Assembly (NCBI GenBank): GCA_017999645.1
Contig: JAGNLJ010000008.1
Span: forward strand, 1 to 64,000
DNA from: Alphaproteobacteria bacterium
Lineage (GTDB): Bacteria > Pseudomonadota > Alphaproteobacteria > Micavibrionales > Micavibrionaceae
DNA: 64,000 bases
Direction of reading: 5' to 3'
The notes beneath the pieces are model-generated. The model was not told where the DNA came from. It ran no database searches and worked only from the letters and a program-made list of their open reading frames with translations. Made by a program: the position numbers and the translations under genes. Below are positions 35,109-42,557 of this stretch, piece by piece. The first letter of the stretch is position 1, and each line of letters opens with the position of its first letter.

Positions 35109-35663
35109 CTAAATTTCTAATTCACCTTTTAAATACTTTTCAGTCATTTCTCGACCTAACTTTAATCGTCTTTTTGCATCCATTCCCTCCATTCCCTGAA
35201 AGAGAGATGCAGCATGTTCATAAACTTCATAAGTTTCAAAATGCTCTTTGTGTATAGCAATAAACCATAATTGGAAAACCTCCATAGATTTAGAAAGCAC
35301 AGAGAGCTGAGAGAAATCGTGAAGGGCTAGTATTAATGCAGGCTCAACATACCCTTCAGGAAACTCCAATATTTTAAGAGGATCATTTGTGGCGTGTTTG
35401 AAGAAACTCCAACATTGGTCAAGGGTTTGCCATACTGCTTGTTTGTTCTTTTCTGGATATAGTTCTGTCATCCAATCACGAGCAGATTCAGTGCCTTTTT
35501 GTTTAAGTAAATCTTTTATGATGCTCCAAGCGCCATGTATTAAAACGCAAGCTGAAACTTGGTCTTCGCCCTCGAAGATAAGACGTATAGCTGTATCTAA
35601 CTGGCAACCTGCCGCCGTTATCTTATCAATCCTAAGGATTCTGGGATTTAGCGATTCAGACAT
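35109..35663 (-). CDS. Unknown helical protein paired with XRE regulator
   Basis: A 184-residue soluble, helical protein. The start of its conserved part (ITAAGCQLDTAIRLIFEG, then ACVLIHGAWSIIKDLL) resembles a widespread but unnamed family in proteobacteria. It overlaps the end of the XRE gene by eight bases, so the pair is one operon. That layout could be a toxin-antitoxin pair or a regulator and its effector; nothing in the sequence shows toxicity. Confidence 0.6.
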   Translation of the reverse strand: MSESLNPRILRIDKITAAGCQLDTAIRLIFEGEDQVSACVLIHGAWSIIKDLLKQKGTESARDWMTELYPEKNKQAVWQTLDQCWSFFKHATNDPLKILEFPEGYVEPALILALHDFSQLSVLSKSMEVFQLWFIAIHKEHFETYEVYEHAASLFQGMEGMDAKRRLKLGREMTEKYLKGELEI

Positions 35664-35874
35664 TCGTCAATTCAGAAACATCACACTTCAAATGCTTGGC
35701 AATCTTGACCACTGTTAAAAAAGCAGGATTACGCTTACCTCTTTCTAACAGGCTTATGTAAGTAGGGTCAAATTCACAGAGCTCGGCTAACTGTTCTTGG
35801 GTAAGGCCACTTTGTTTCCTGTGGTCTTTTATATTCTTTCCTAATTCTTTTAATGCTTTTTGTTCACTTGACAT
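35656..35874 (-). CDS. XRE-family HTH protein
   Basis: A 72-residue Cro/CI-type protein: LGKNIKDHRKQSGLTQEQLA followed by FDPTYISLLERGKRNP. It is first in a two-gene operon with the 35109 gene and diverges from the lipoprotein gene at 35944, so the 35875-35943 gap probably holds its operator. The sequence TCCACGGACGGACAGT at 35906-35921 there is repetitive (CGGA twice). Confidence 0.85.
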   Translation of the reverse strand: MSSEQKALKELGKNIKDHRKQSGLTQEQLAELCEFDPTYISLLERGKRNPAFLTVVKIAKHLKCDVSELTNV

Positions 35875-35943
35875 ACCCTACAAATCTGAATGAATATGAC
35901 CATTAGTCCACGGACGGACAGTCATATTTAAGGGGATTGGGAT

Positions 35944-36735
35944 ATGAGAAAAGTTGCTATCGCTAGTATTTTAATGATTTTAACAGGCTGTGCAGGCGGT
36001 GCTTCTCAATACCAGCTAAATTCAGCAATGCAGAAAGCAGACAAAGCAGCAGCCAACTGCGGAACTCAGGCTATGCCTTCAGAAACCTCTTTAGCTTGGG
36101 AAAAGGCAGCAAGGCTGGATAAGGAGCAATGTCCCTCTGTTCCTGCTCCACCTGCTCAAGCCATAGAACGCCAGGATTGCGTAGCTGCATTAATTCGGAA
36201 GCACGTAAAGCCAGTCTCTAGCAAGCCTGTTGCAGTAGAGAAGTTTCTTAAGCAGGGAGATACTCTTGCTAAGGCCTATCACAATGAAGATATAAGCAGA
36301 GATGACGTGAATAACAGGATGGCTCAGGCATGGCAGGAATATGCAGCCAATGAAGTTTCCTATTACCAACTAGCCCAATGCCAGAACGCAGCACTCCAAC
36401 AGAACGTAATGCCTGTTTATCACAATAAAGCGGTTTTAGCTGACTTCATGGCTAAAAGGTCTGAGATCGCTATGAAGGTTGACCAAGGAAAACTTACGCG
36501 GCAACAGGCTGATTTAGAAACGCAGAAAGCCTTCGCAGGGTTCGTAGCATCCGAGCAGAACGCGAATACCGCTATACAGGCACAGAATGCACAGGCATGG
36601 CGCGATTATTCGGCTGCTATGGGGGCAGCTTCTAAGCAAATGAGTCAATCAGCAGACTCCAGTGAGTCAAATAGAGGCATTAGAAACACCAATTGTCGTC
36701 AGGTTGGCAATCAGGTTCATTGCACTACATGGTAG
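35944..36735 (+). CDS. Lipoprotein of unknown function
   Basis: A 263-residue protein with a lipoprotein signal peptide (MRKVAIASILMILTGC, lipid-bearing Cys near residue 16). The mature part is helical and rich in Ala and Gln, with repeated NMRMAQAWQEY/AQAWRDYSAAM-like helices and Cys pairs near both ends. AAGGGGATTGGG precedes the ATG. It looks like a periplasmic or outer-membrane-attached protein; no family recognised. Confidence 0.7.
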   Translation: MRKVAIASILMILTGCAGGASQYQLNSAMQKADKAAANCGTQAMPSETSLAWEKAARLDKEQCPSVPAPPAQAIERQDCVAALIRKHVKPVSSKPVAVEKFLKQGDTLAKAYHNEDISRDDVNNRMAQAWQEYAANEVSYYQLAQCQNAALQQNVMPVYHNKAVLADFMAKRSEIAMKVDQGKLTRQQADLETQKAFAGFVASEQNANTAIQAQNAQAWRDYSAAMGAASKQMSQSADSSESNRGIRNTNCRQVGNQVHCTTW

Positions 36736-36905
36736 ATGATTTTGTCTGAGTAATTAGAAGAGGAAGGAAGAGTCTCTAGATTAAGAATATGTCTGAGTAA
36801 TGGTATAAGGTGTAATTCCAAGGGATTGATACCTAGGGAATAGATATACCTACTACTCTACTCTCCTAACTACTCTCTACTATGCTATTAGCTATAGGAA
36901 TAAGT
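36736..36905. repeat. Repeat-containing spacer
   Basis: TGTCTGAGTAAT occurs at 36747 and 36790, and the right half is a run of CTACT/CTCTC units. It separates the lipoprotein gene from the end of the polymerase-like gene. No gene or clear terminator seen. Confidence 0.4.
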
Positions 36906-38225
36906 CTAATTAACCAACATAGACAACGTAGCTTTAATAGGTGGTCTAGCTTTAGGTAAGCCTACAACTTCATAAGCAAGAAGCATATGAGCCTTTAGAG
37001 TTTCTTGATGTTCTATATCTACCAAGAAGGAATCATGTATGCAGAGACAGGGAATACCGAGTTTATTAGTCATGTTATCTAAAACACACTCTGCTATCCG
37101 AGAATCCCAAACCATTAGTTGTCCTCCATAGCCAGTGTGTATGAGAGGCGTTAGTACAGGGTGAGCTGTTTTAAGTGGATGTAGAATCTTTCTATAAGCA
37201 TCCATATCCCGGCCCAAAGCTTTCCAAGCGGCCCATTCCTCCTTAAAATGTAGCTCTTGTCTAAATGCTCGCCATGCAGAGAGTTCGTCACGGGCATTCA
37301 TAGCTATGGTGAATATGGCTTTGATGATTTCTCTAGGATAAGCATGGTCTATTTTATAGGGGTCTTCGATGAGATGTTCCGGCATATCCAAATTTGCCAA
37401 GCCATATATAAGATATAAGTGGTGAGCTTTATAATCTAATTCGATTGTAGGTTTGCCATTTATAGTGAGGAACCGCCTATCTTCTTTACTGCAGTTCTGC
37501 CACCAAGGACCATAAAAGCGACCTCCTGTGTCAAATCTAGCACTATTAAAAACTCTATAGCTTGTCGTTCTATCAAAGAAAAAGTCAGTTTTTCCATTCG
37601 CAAGTTTAATGTCAGCCTGACGCATAACTTTATTATAGTTTTGTAGCATCACCTTTACTTCTTTGATTAGGTCCCATTCTTTATAATCTAATATGAGTTT
37701 TCCTGCTTCATCTTTGACTATTATTCCCCCACAAATGGGCTCCTTGTAGAAGTTGATAGATGAAAGCTCATGCATCTGAATAAAACGTTGTAAAGCTGGA
37801 GATGCTTTGAATCTTGATAAACGTTTATAAAAAGGAAAGCTGATGCCGAGCTTGTTTTCTATCCATTCTTGCTCATCCAAGATGTCGATAATTTGCCGTA
37901 GCTTCCTTAATTTATAGTCATACGGATTATACAATTCTTCTCTAGTGTCAGAATTATTGTCTCTGGAATAAGAGACGTACTTATCAGGAGCATATTTCTG
38001 CATTCGGGCACATATTGTTAAAAATGCTTTGATATGCCTGTTGTTGTTTTCTGTCTGACTCAAGCCAAGAACTTCTGACATTGCTTTTACTGCTTCTTCC
38101 ATTTGTTTGTTGAAGGTTTCTGTATGATGCCAGTCCAATTCTATTGGAACAGAATTATCATATGGATTTGGTGGTTTAGGCTTGGATGGGTTTGCTGCGG
38201 TATTAAATAGAATGACAGTAGACAT
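36906..38225 (-). CDS. Compact polymerase-palm-like protein
   Basis: A 439-residue protein with three motifs in the order and spacing of the palm of family A DNA polymerases and T7-type RNA polymerases. Motif A: IELDYKAHHLYLIYGL (261-276, Asp264). Motif B: REIIKAIFTIAMNA (298-311, Arg298, Lys302). Motif C: CIHDSFLVD (395-403, Asp398), preceded by a helix WDSRIAECVLDNM. A GRFYGPWWQ segment (235-243) is also distinctive. There is no exonuclease domain. No ribosome site is visible and an ACGTTCT/AGAACGT inverted repeat lies just upstream. The activity (DNA or RNA synthesis, or none) cannot be told. Confidence 0.65.
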   Translation of the reverse strand: MSTVILFNTAANPSKPKPPNPYDNSVPIELDWHHTETFNKQMEEAVKAMSEVLGLSQTENNNRHIKAFLTICARMQKYAPDKYVSYSRDNNSDTREELYNPYDYKLRKLRQIIDILDEQEWIENKLGISFPFYKRLSRFKASPALQRFIQMHELSSINFYKEPICGGIIVKDEAGKLILDYKEWDLIKEVKVMLQNYNKVMRQADIKLANGKTDFFFDRTTSYRVFNSARFDTGGRFYGPWWQNCSKEDRRFLTINGKPTIELDYKAHHLYLIYGLANLDMPEHLIEDPYKIDHAYPREIIKAIFTIAMNARDELSAWRAFRQELHFKEEWAAWKALGRDMDAYRKILHPLKTAHPVLTPLIHTGYGGQLMVWDSRIAECVLDNMTNKLGIPCLCIHDSFLVDIEHQETLKAHMLLAYEVVGLPKARPPIKATLSMLVN

Positions 38226-38899
38226 GGGTTATCAACGTTCTGGTTAAAGAACGTCCTTCTTTTCATTGTTGATGAGTGATTGAGAATTGATATTTAGCCA
38301 AATTGGCTAAGCAGACATATGAGTAGAATAGAAGCAGACAGAGTCGGGGCGCGGTCCCAATGTATTGTTTGAAAGCCATAAATACACAGGCCCTTGTCAG
38401 GGGGAAAGCTTCTATTTCTTAGGAAATAGGAAAGTAGCAGAAGAAATTCAATACATTTAGCTCTAGTCCAAATGTACTAAAAATGTATCGAGATTTATGG
38501 CAGTAAAATGAGTGTGAACTACCAGAAAAAAGACACACTTCTGGAATCGACAGTAAATAAATGGGAATATACGGTTCTTAAAGAACCTTGCTCTAGCTCG
38601 CGTAGAGAGCGTCAACCTCGTAGTGTTAGCGTTTGTGCCCGTATATCCATGACCTGCGGTGTTGAGCGTGGTCTATGGCATGGCTGCTCTAATGCCGTGT
38701 TTTAATCGGCCCTTTTCATAGCGTCCACTCCTTGGGCATATGACTAAGCTGTCCCTTTCAATCGCCGCCGGAGAGTACGCTAACTAACACAGTGTTTTCA
38801 TGGTTATAGACATGATGGGTGGAGTCACTGTCTCCTATGTGCCCGAAGATAAAACTATACCACAAACGACACCAATTCTCAATGAAATTTGTAAGTAAA
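38226..38899. other. Hairpin-rich gene-free region
   Basis: No convincing gene. It holds many inverted repeats: ACGTTCT/AGAACGT (38235-38254), TTAGCCAA/TTGGCTAA (38294-38310), AATGTATTG/CAATACATT (near 38360 and 38448) interleaved with GCCATAAAT/ATTTATGGC (near 38377 and 38493), CTATTTC/GAAATAG (near 38412), GGTTCTT/AAGAACC (38573-38587), GCTCTA/TAGAG (near 38591) and GGAG/CTCC inside GGG/CCC (38818-38844). An open frame at 38508-38705 has a poor composition. The pattern fits structured RNA, an origin or regulatory sites. Confidence 0.5.
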
Positions 38900-38928
38900 T
38901 TGACAATTTCTAATTTGTCCACTATTCT
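38900..38928 (+). promoter_or_regulatory. arsR promoter and operator
   Basis: TTGACA (38900-38905), 17 bases, TATTCT (38923-38928). An inverted repeat GACAA/TTGTC overlaps the -35 and spacer and is a likely ArsR operator. The arsR ATG comes seven bases after the -10 and has no ribosome site, so the message is probably leaderless. Confidence 0.65.
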
Positions 38929-38934
38929 AGACAT

Positions 38935-39318
38935 ATGGACTTACAAAAAGCACTTATCGCCTTTGATGCCTTATCTCAGGAAACCCGCCTCAAAGTATTT
39001 CGTATGCTGGTTGAATACGGCACAGAGGGAGCACCAGCAGGAAAACTAAGTGATGCGCTCGATATTCCGCACAACACCCTTTCATTCCATCTAAACCATA
39101 TGAGTAATTCAGACCTCGTTTTATCGAAGCGAGAAGGCCGTTCCATCATTTACAGCGCAAACTTTGAGTTCTTTGCTGGCCTTATCCGGTACATGGTTGA
39201 GGATTGTTGCAACGTGAAATTCGCCAGCATCAGGAATGGCAGAAAAAAGGGCTCTTCGGTTATTGAACTGACGAATTGCTGTGAGCCGATAAAGGCTAAG
39301 AAAAGAAGGAAATCATGA
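38935..39318 (+). CDS. arsR: ArsR-family arsenic repressor
   Basis: A 127-residue winged-helix repressor: FDALSQETRLKVFRMLVEYG, then LSDALDIPHNTLSFHLNHM and a SKREGRSIIYSANF wing. C-terminal Cys residues (DCCNVKF, and NCCEP near the end) probably bind As(III), which releases the protein from its operator. It is first in the arsenic operon with DUF6428, arsC and aqpS, and overlaps the next gene as ATGA. The promoter just upstream carries a palindrome suited to autorepression. Confidence 0.9.
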   Translation: MDLQKALIAFDALSQETRLKVFRMLVEYGTEGAPAGKLSDALDIPHNTLSFHLNHMSNSDLVLSKREGRSIIYSANFEFFAGLIRYMVEDCCNVKFASIRNGRKKGSSVIELTNCCEPIKAKKRRKS

Positions 39319-39755
39319 AAATATCCGATATGAAGCAAAAACTAGCAGAGGTGAAAGCTGTTAACTTCAAGCTGCCTGATGGCTCTTATCTGCCCTCTCA
39401 CTTTCATGTGACCGAGGTAGGGCTAGTGACTAAACATTTCATTGATTGCGGGGGTGTTGAACGCAAGGAGACCGTTGCCAACTTCCAGCTATGGGAAGCA
39501 GGTGACTATGACCACAGGCTTGCTCCTCAGAAGTTTCTGCACATTCTGAATCTTTCCAAGAAGGTTTTAGGAGATGAAGATTTATCCATCGAGGTTGAAT
39601 ATCAGCAAAACACCATTGGCAAGTTCGGCTTGGATTTTGATGGTAAAGACTTCTTGCTGACCACGAAGCAAACCGCTTGTTTAGCGCAAGATGCCTGTGG
39701 CATTCCAAACAAGCCTGATGCTCAATCATGTAATCCTGCTTCCGGGTGCTGCTAA
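39315..39755 (+). CDS. DUF6428 protein of the arsenic operon
   Basis: A 146-residue protein (LPDGSYLPSHFHVTEVGLV near the N-terminus, NFQLWEAGDYDHRLAP in the centre) of the DUF6428 type, which occurs in arsenic operons. The C-terminal part is Cys-rich (TACLAQDACG, then CNPASGCC), so it may bind As(III) or another thiophilic metal. Function is not established. It is coupled to arsR by four bases and to arsC by TAATG. Confidence 0.78.
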   Translation: MKISDMKQKLAEVKAVNFKLPDGSYLPSHFHVTEVGLVTKHFIDCGGVERKETVANFQLWEAGDYDHRLAPQKFLHILNLSKKVLGDEDLSIEVEYQQNTIGKFGLDFDGKDFLLTTKQTACLAQDACGIPNKPDAQSCNPASGCC

Positions 39756-40210
39756 TGACAACGCGGGTACTGGTTCTCTGCACTGGAAACTCTTGCCGCT
39801 CTGTAATGGCAGAAGCCTTGTTTAATCATCTGGGCCAAGGGAGCTACGAAGCTGTAAGTGCAGGAAGTTTCCCTGCGGGCTACGTTCATCCTAAATCTAT
39901 TGAAACGCTTAAACGTCATGGGATTGACCCCGGTAACCCACGCAGCAAGTCTTGGGATGAATTTGAAGGGCAGTCCTTTGATGTCATAGTAACCGTTTGT
40001 GACCAAGCTGCTGGTGAAAGCTGTCCTCTATTCCCGGGTAAGCCTCAAAAGTTGCATTGGAGTACACCGGACCCAGCAAAAGCCACAGGCACAGACAAGG
40101 AAATAGAAGCTGCATTTGACCAAGCGTTTCTGATGTTGAAAGGCCATATCGAGGATTTAATCAATGCCGAGCCCAAACCAGTTCAATCTACCCCGCAAGC
40201 TAATCGCTGA
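39755..40210 (+). CDS. arsC: Arsenate reductase, thioredoxin-linked type
   Basis: Reduces arsenate to arsenite. The 151-residue protein has the low-molecular-weight phosphatase P-loop CTGNSCRS near residues 8-15, and a second Cys pair in VCDQAAGESCP for the disulfide relay used by thioredoxin-coupled enzymes. The ATG overlaps the DUF6428 stop by one base. The end overlaps aqpS by 47 bases in another frame, so arsenite production is tied to its exit channel. Confidence 0.93.
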   Translation: MTTRVLVLCTGNSCRSVMAEALFNHLGQGSYEAVSAGSFPAGYVHPKSIETLKRHGIDPGNPRSKSWDEFEGQSFDVIVTVCDQAAGESCPLFPGKPQKLHWSTPDPAKATGTDKEIEAAFDQAFLMLKGHIEDLINAEPKPVQSTPQANR

Positions 40211-40856
40211 GGCGCTAGGCACAGGCTTACTCGTAGCCGCCGTTGTTGGCTCTGGAATCATGGGGGAACAACTAGCAGAAGGGAATGTCGCTCTTGCGCT
40301 TCTTGCCAATACGATCGCCACAGGCGCGGCCTTGGTTGTTTTAATCCTTATCTTTGCTCCCATATCTGGCGCACATTTCAATCCTGTTGTTAGCTTGTCC
40401 TTCGCACTTCAAGGTAAAATGCGGTGGTCTGAGGTATTGGCTTATGTCGCTGTGCAGGTGTTCGGAGCTATAGCCGGAACTGTCATGGCTCACCTGATGT
40501 TCGACCTACCCCTTATCGCTGCTTCTACGCATGAACGAACAGGGCTAGGAATGTGGACAGGAGAAATTGTCGCTTCTTTCGGTCTGCTGGCTACCATTCT
40601 CGGCTGTCTCAGAAATAGGCCAGAGGCAATTCCCTATGCTGTGGGATTGTTTATAACGTCTGCATACTGGTTTACGTCTTCTACTTCCTTCGCCAATCCT
40701 GCGGTGACTATAGCCCGTTCCCTGACAGATACATTTTCAGGGATTAGGCCAGATGATGTTGGAGGATTTATAGTAGCGCAAATAATTGGTGCTTTATTAG
40801 CAACAAGACTCTTTATATGGCTATACGCTGAGCAGATTGTTGCAAGAAAAAGATAA
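40164..40856 (+). CDS. aqpS: Aquaglyceroporin for arsenite (AqpS-like)
   Basis: A 230-residue MIP-family channel with six hydrophobic helices and the two pore motifs HFNPVVS (about residue 71) and FANPAVT (about residue 176). In Sinorhizobium an aquaglyceroporin in the ars operon lets arsenite formed by ArsC flow out down its gradient. No ArsB or Acr3 pump is present in the window, so this gene probably fills that role. It starts inside arsC, which places it in the same operon. Confidence 0.88.
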   Translation: MPSPNQFNLPRKLIAEALGTGLLVAAVVGSGIMGEQLAEGNVALALLANTIATGAALVVLILIFAPISGAHFNPVVSLSFALQGKMRWSEVLAYVAVQVFGAIAGTVMAHLMFDLPLIAASTHERTGLGMWTGEIVASFGLLATILGCLRNRPEAIPYAVGLFITSAYWFTSSTSFANPAVTIARSLTDTFSGIRPDDVGGFIVAQIIGALLATRLFIWLYAEQIVARKR

Positions 40857-40888
40857 GTTTTTGCCGATAAATTCGTTGTAAGCGAGAT

Positions 40889-41797
40889 TTAATGCGTTCG
40901 TTGTTTACGTTCTAATTGAATTGTCGCATGTTCTATACCGAATTTCCCTTTGAGAACATCGTTAATCTTCTGCAAAGTCGAGTTGTAATCAGCCGTTTCA
41001 TCCAAAACTGTGTGTAACGTCACAACAGGCCGCTCATTTGTCAAAGACCACGCATGGACATCATGGACATCAGATACACCTTCTATATCGCCTAATGCCG
41101 CGCCGATACGAGCCGGGTCAAGTCCTTCGGGCGTGCCTTGAAGAAGGATATGGGATGATTGCTTGATGATGGCCCATGCGCTGCGCAATATCAGCAGGGC
41201 AATAAGCACAGAAAGAATAGGATCGATAGGCAGCCAGCCTGTTATAAGAATAATTCCTGCCGCAACTATGGCGGCGACAGAGCCTAAAAGATCACCCATG
41301 ACATGCAAGGCGGCACTACGAATATTCAAGTTTTCTTTCTCGCCCCGGCTCATAATCCAGAAACCTATGATATTGACCAAGAGGCCAACGGCAGCAACGG
41401 CAATCATAGAAATGCCGTGAATATCACTAGGTTCTAAAAGCCTTCTCACCGCCTCGATAACAATCCAGCCTGCAATAGCGAAGAGAGTAAGACCGTTTGC
41501 GAAGGCCGCTAAGATTTGGAAGCGATGATAGCCGAATGAGCGCTTAGGGTCGGCTGGCCTGTTGCCTATACGAAAAGCAAACCAAGCAAGGGCCAAGGCA
41601 GCAGTGTCGGTCAGCATATGCCCGGCGTCTGCCAGGAGAGCCAAAGAGCCTGATAAAATACCACCGACAGCCTCCACGACCATGAAGCCACCAGTCAGAA
41701 TCATAACCCAGAAAACACGACGTTCGTTACTTAACGATACTTTGGGCACATGATCGTGATGATGCTCTCCCTCTTCGTGGACATGATCGTGCGCCAT
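40889..41797 (-). CDS. czcD: Cation diffusion facilitator, CzcD/ZitB type
   Basis: A 302-residue antiporter that exports zinc and related divalent metals from the cytoplasm. It has a His-rich N-terminus (HDHVHEEGEHHHDH), six helices with the metal-site pair HMLTDTAALALAW (HxxxD) in helix 2 and HVMGDLLGS in helix 5, and a C-terminal cytoplasmic domain. It is the last gene of the minus-strand metal block. Convergent with aqpS. Confidence 0.92.
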   Translation of the reverse strand: MAHDHVHEEGEHHHDHVPKVSLSNERRVFWVMILTGGFMVVEAVGGILSGSLALLADAGHMLTDTAALALAWFAFRIGNRPADPKRSFGYHRFQILAAFANGLTLFAIAGWIVIEAVRRLLEPSDIHGISMIAVAAVGLLVNIIGFWIMSRGEKENLNIRSAALHVMGDLLGSVAAIVAAGIILITGWLPIDPILSVLIALLILRSAWAIIKQSSHILLQGTPEGLDPARIGAALGDIEGVSDVHDVHAWSLTNERPVVTLHTVLDETADYNSTLQKINDVLKGKFGIEHATIQLERKQRTH

Positions 41798-41812
41798 TAT
41801 TAATCTTTTCCC

Positions 41813-42037
41813 TTACGATGCAGGCTTACGTTTAATCCAATAACGGTGGAATGCAACGCCTGCCCAAATAATCTCTACAATACCAAAAGGCCATGCGCCC
41901 TGCAAAAATCCATAGGCTGATGCCAAAAGACATGAACCTGCAAAAGCCAAAACAAATAAAGGATGACGTTGCTCAAACGTATAAGTCACCAACATAGCGC
42001 TAACTGAAAACAAACCAAAAATAGTAAGATTATCCAC
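41813..42037 (-). CDS. Small membrane protein in the metal block
   Basis: A 74-residue protein with three short hydrophobic segments (LTIFGLFSVSAMLVTY, LFVLAFAGSCLLASAYGF, IVEIIWAGVAFHRYW). The start is GTG 42037, overlapping the TAG of the EF-hand gene by one base. Proteins of this type appear beside other alphaproteobacterial genes for transporters; role unknown. Confidence 0.65.
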   Translation of the reverse strand: MDNLTIFGLFSVSAMLVTYTFEQRHPLFVLAFAGSCLLASAYGFLQGAWPFGIVEIIWAGVAFHRYWIKRKPAS

Positions 42038-42540
42038 TAGTCTTTTTCCTTATAAGAGCGCGGCAGTTTTTCAGTATCAGTTCTATATTCTTTTTCAGTA
42101 ATTACTCCGTCGCCATCACGGTCAAACTTCTGATAGCGGCCTCCGAAGTAGGCATTGTATTCCTGTTCTGAGATTTTTCCATCTTCATTCGTATCCGCGT
42201 TTTGATAGCGGTTTTCCAGACGTTTTGCTCTTTTATCAGTTGTATTGCCATAGGTCTGCTGTCCTTGAGCCTTAAACCTTTGCAAAGATGCGGCGGTCTC
42301 CGCAGGTGACAAAATGCCATCCTTATTAGTATCAGCAGCATCAAACTTTTTATCGACGCTTTTCCCCAGCTCTTCAGCCTGTAAAACCCCATCCTTGTTT
42401 TTATCGAGGGTTTTCATTTCCTCAAGGCGACGATCATACTTTTGCTGAATGTTACTTGGAACATCATCCTTTTTATCTTCTGCATGAACGGGAACCGACA
42501 AGGCAAATAACGCAACTGTCAAAAATAAAACATTTCTCAT
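42037..42540 (-). CDS. Periplasmic EF-hand protein
   Basis: A 167-residue protein with a signal peptide (MRNVLFLTVALFALSVPVHA) and four EF-hand loops: DKNKDGVLQAEE, DTNKDGILSPAE, DTNEDGKISEQE and DRDGDGVITEKE. It probably binds calcium or another metal in the periplasm. It lies between czcA (18 bases) and the small membrane gene (one-base overlap) and so belongs to the metal operon; its job there is unknown. Confidence 0.85.
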   Translation of the reverse strand: MRNVLFLTVALFALSVPVHAEDKKDDVPSNIQQKYDRRLEEMKTLDKNKDGVLQAEELGKSVDKKFDAADTNKDGILSPAETAASLQRFKAQGQQTYGNTTDKRAKRLENRYQNADTNEDGKISEQEYNAYFGGRYQKFDRDGDGVITEKEYRTDTEKLPRSYKEKD

Positions 42541-42557
42541 TTCTTTCTCCTTTGCAG

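Noticed and set aside
38508..38705. A 65-codon open frame in the hairpin-rich region.
   Set aside because: Its residues (many Cys, Arg and Ser, no structure pattern) and its position across several inverted repeats argue against a gene; no ribosome site.
38226..38899. Retron or group I intron in the hairpin-rich region.
   Set aside because: No reverse transcriptase gene and no recognisable intron core; only inverted repeats can be supported.
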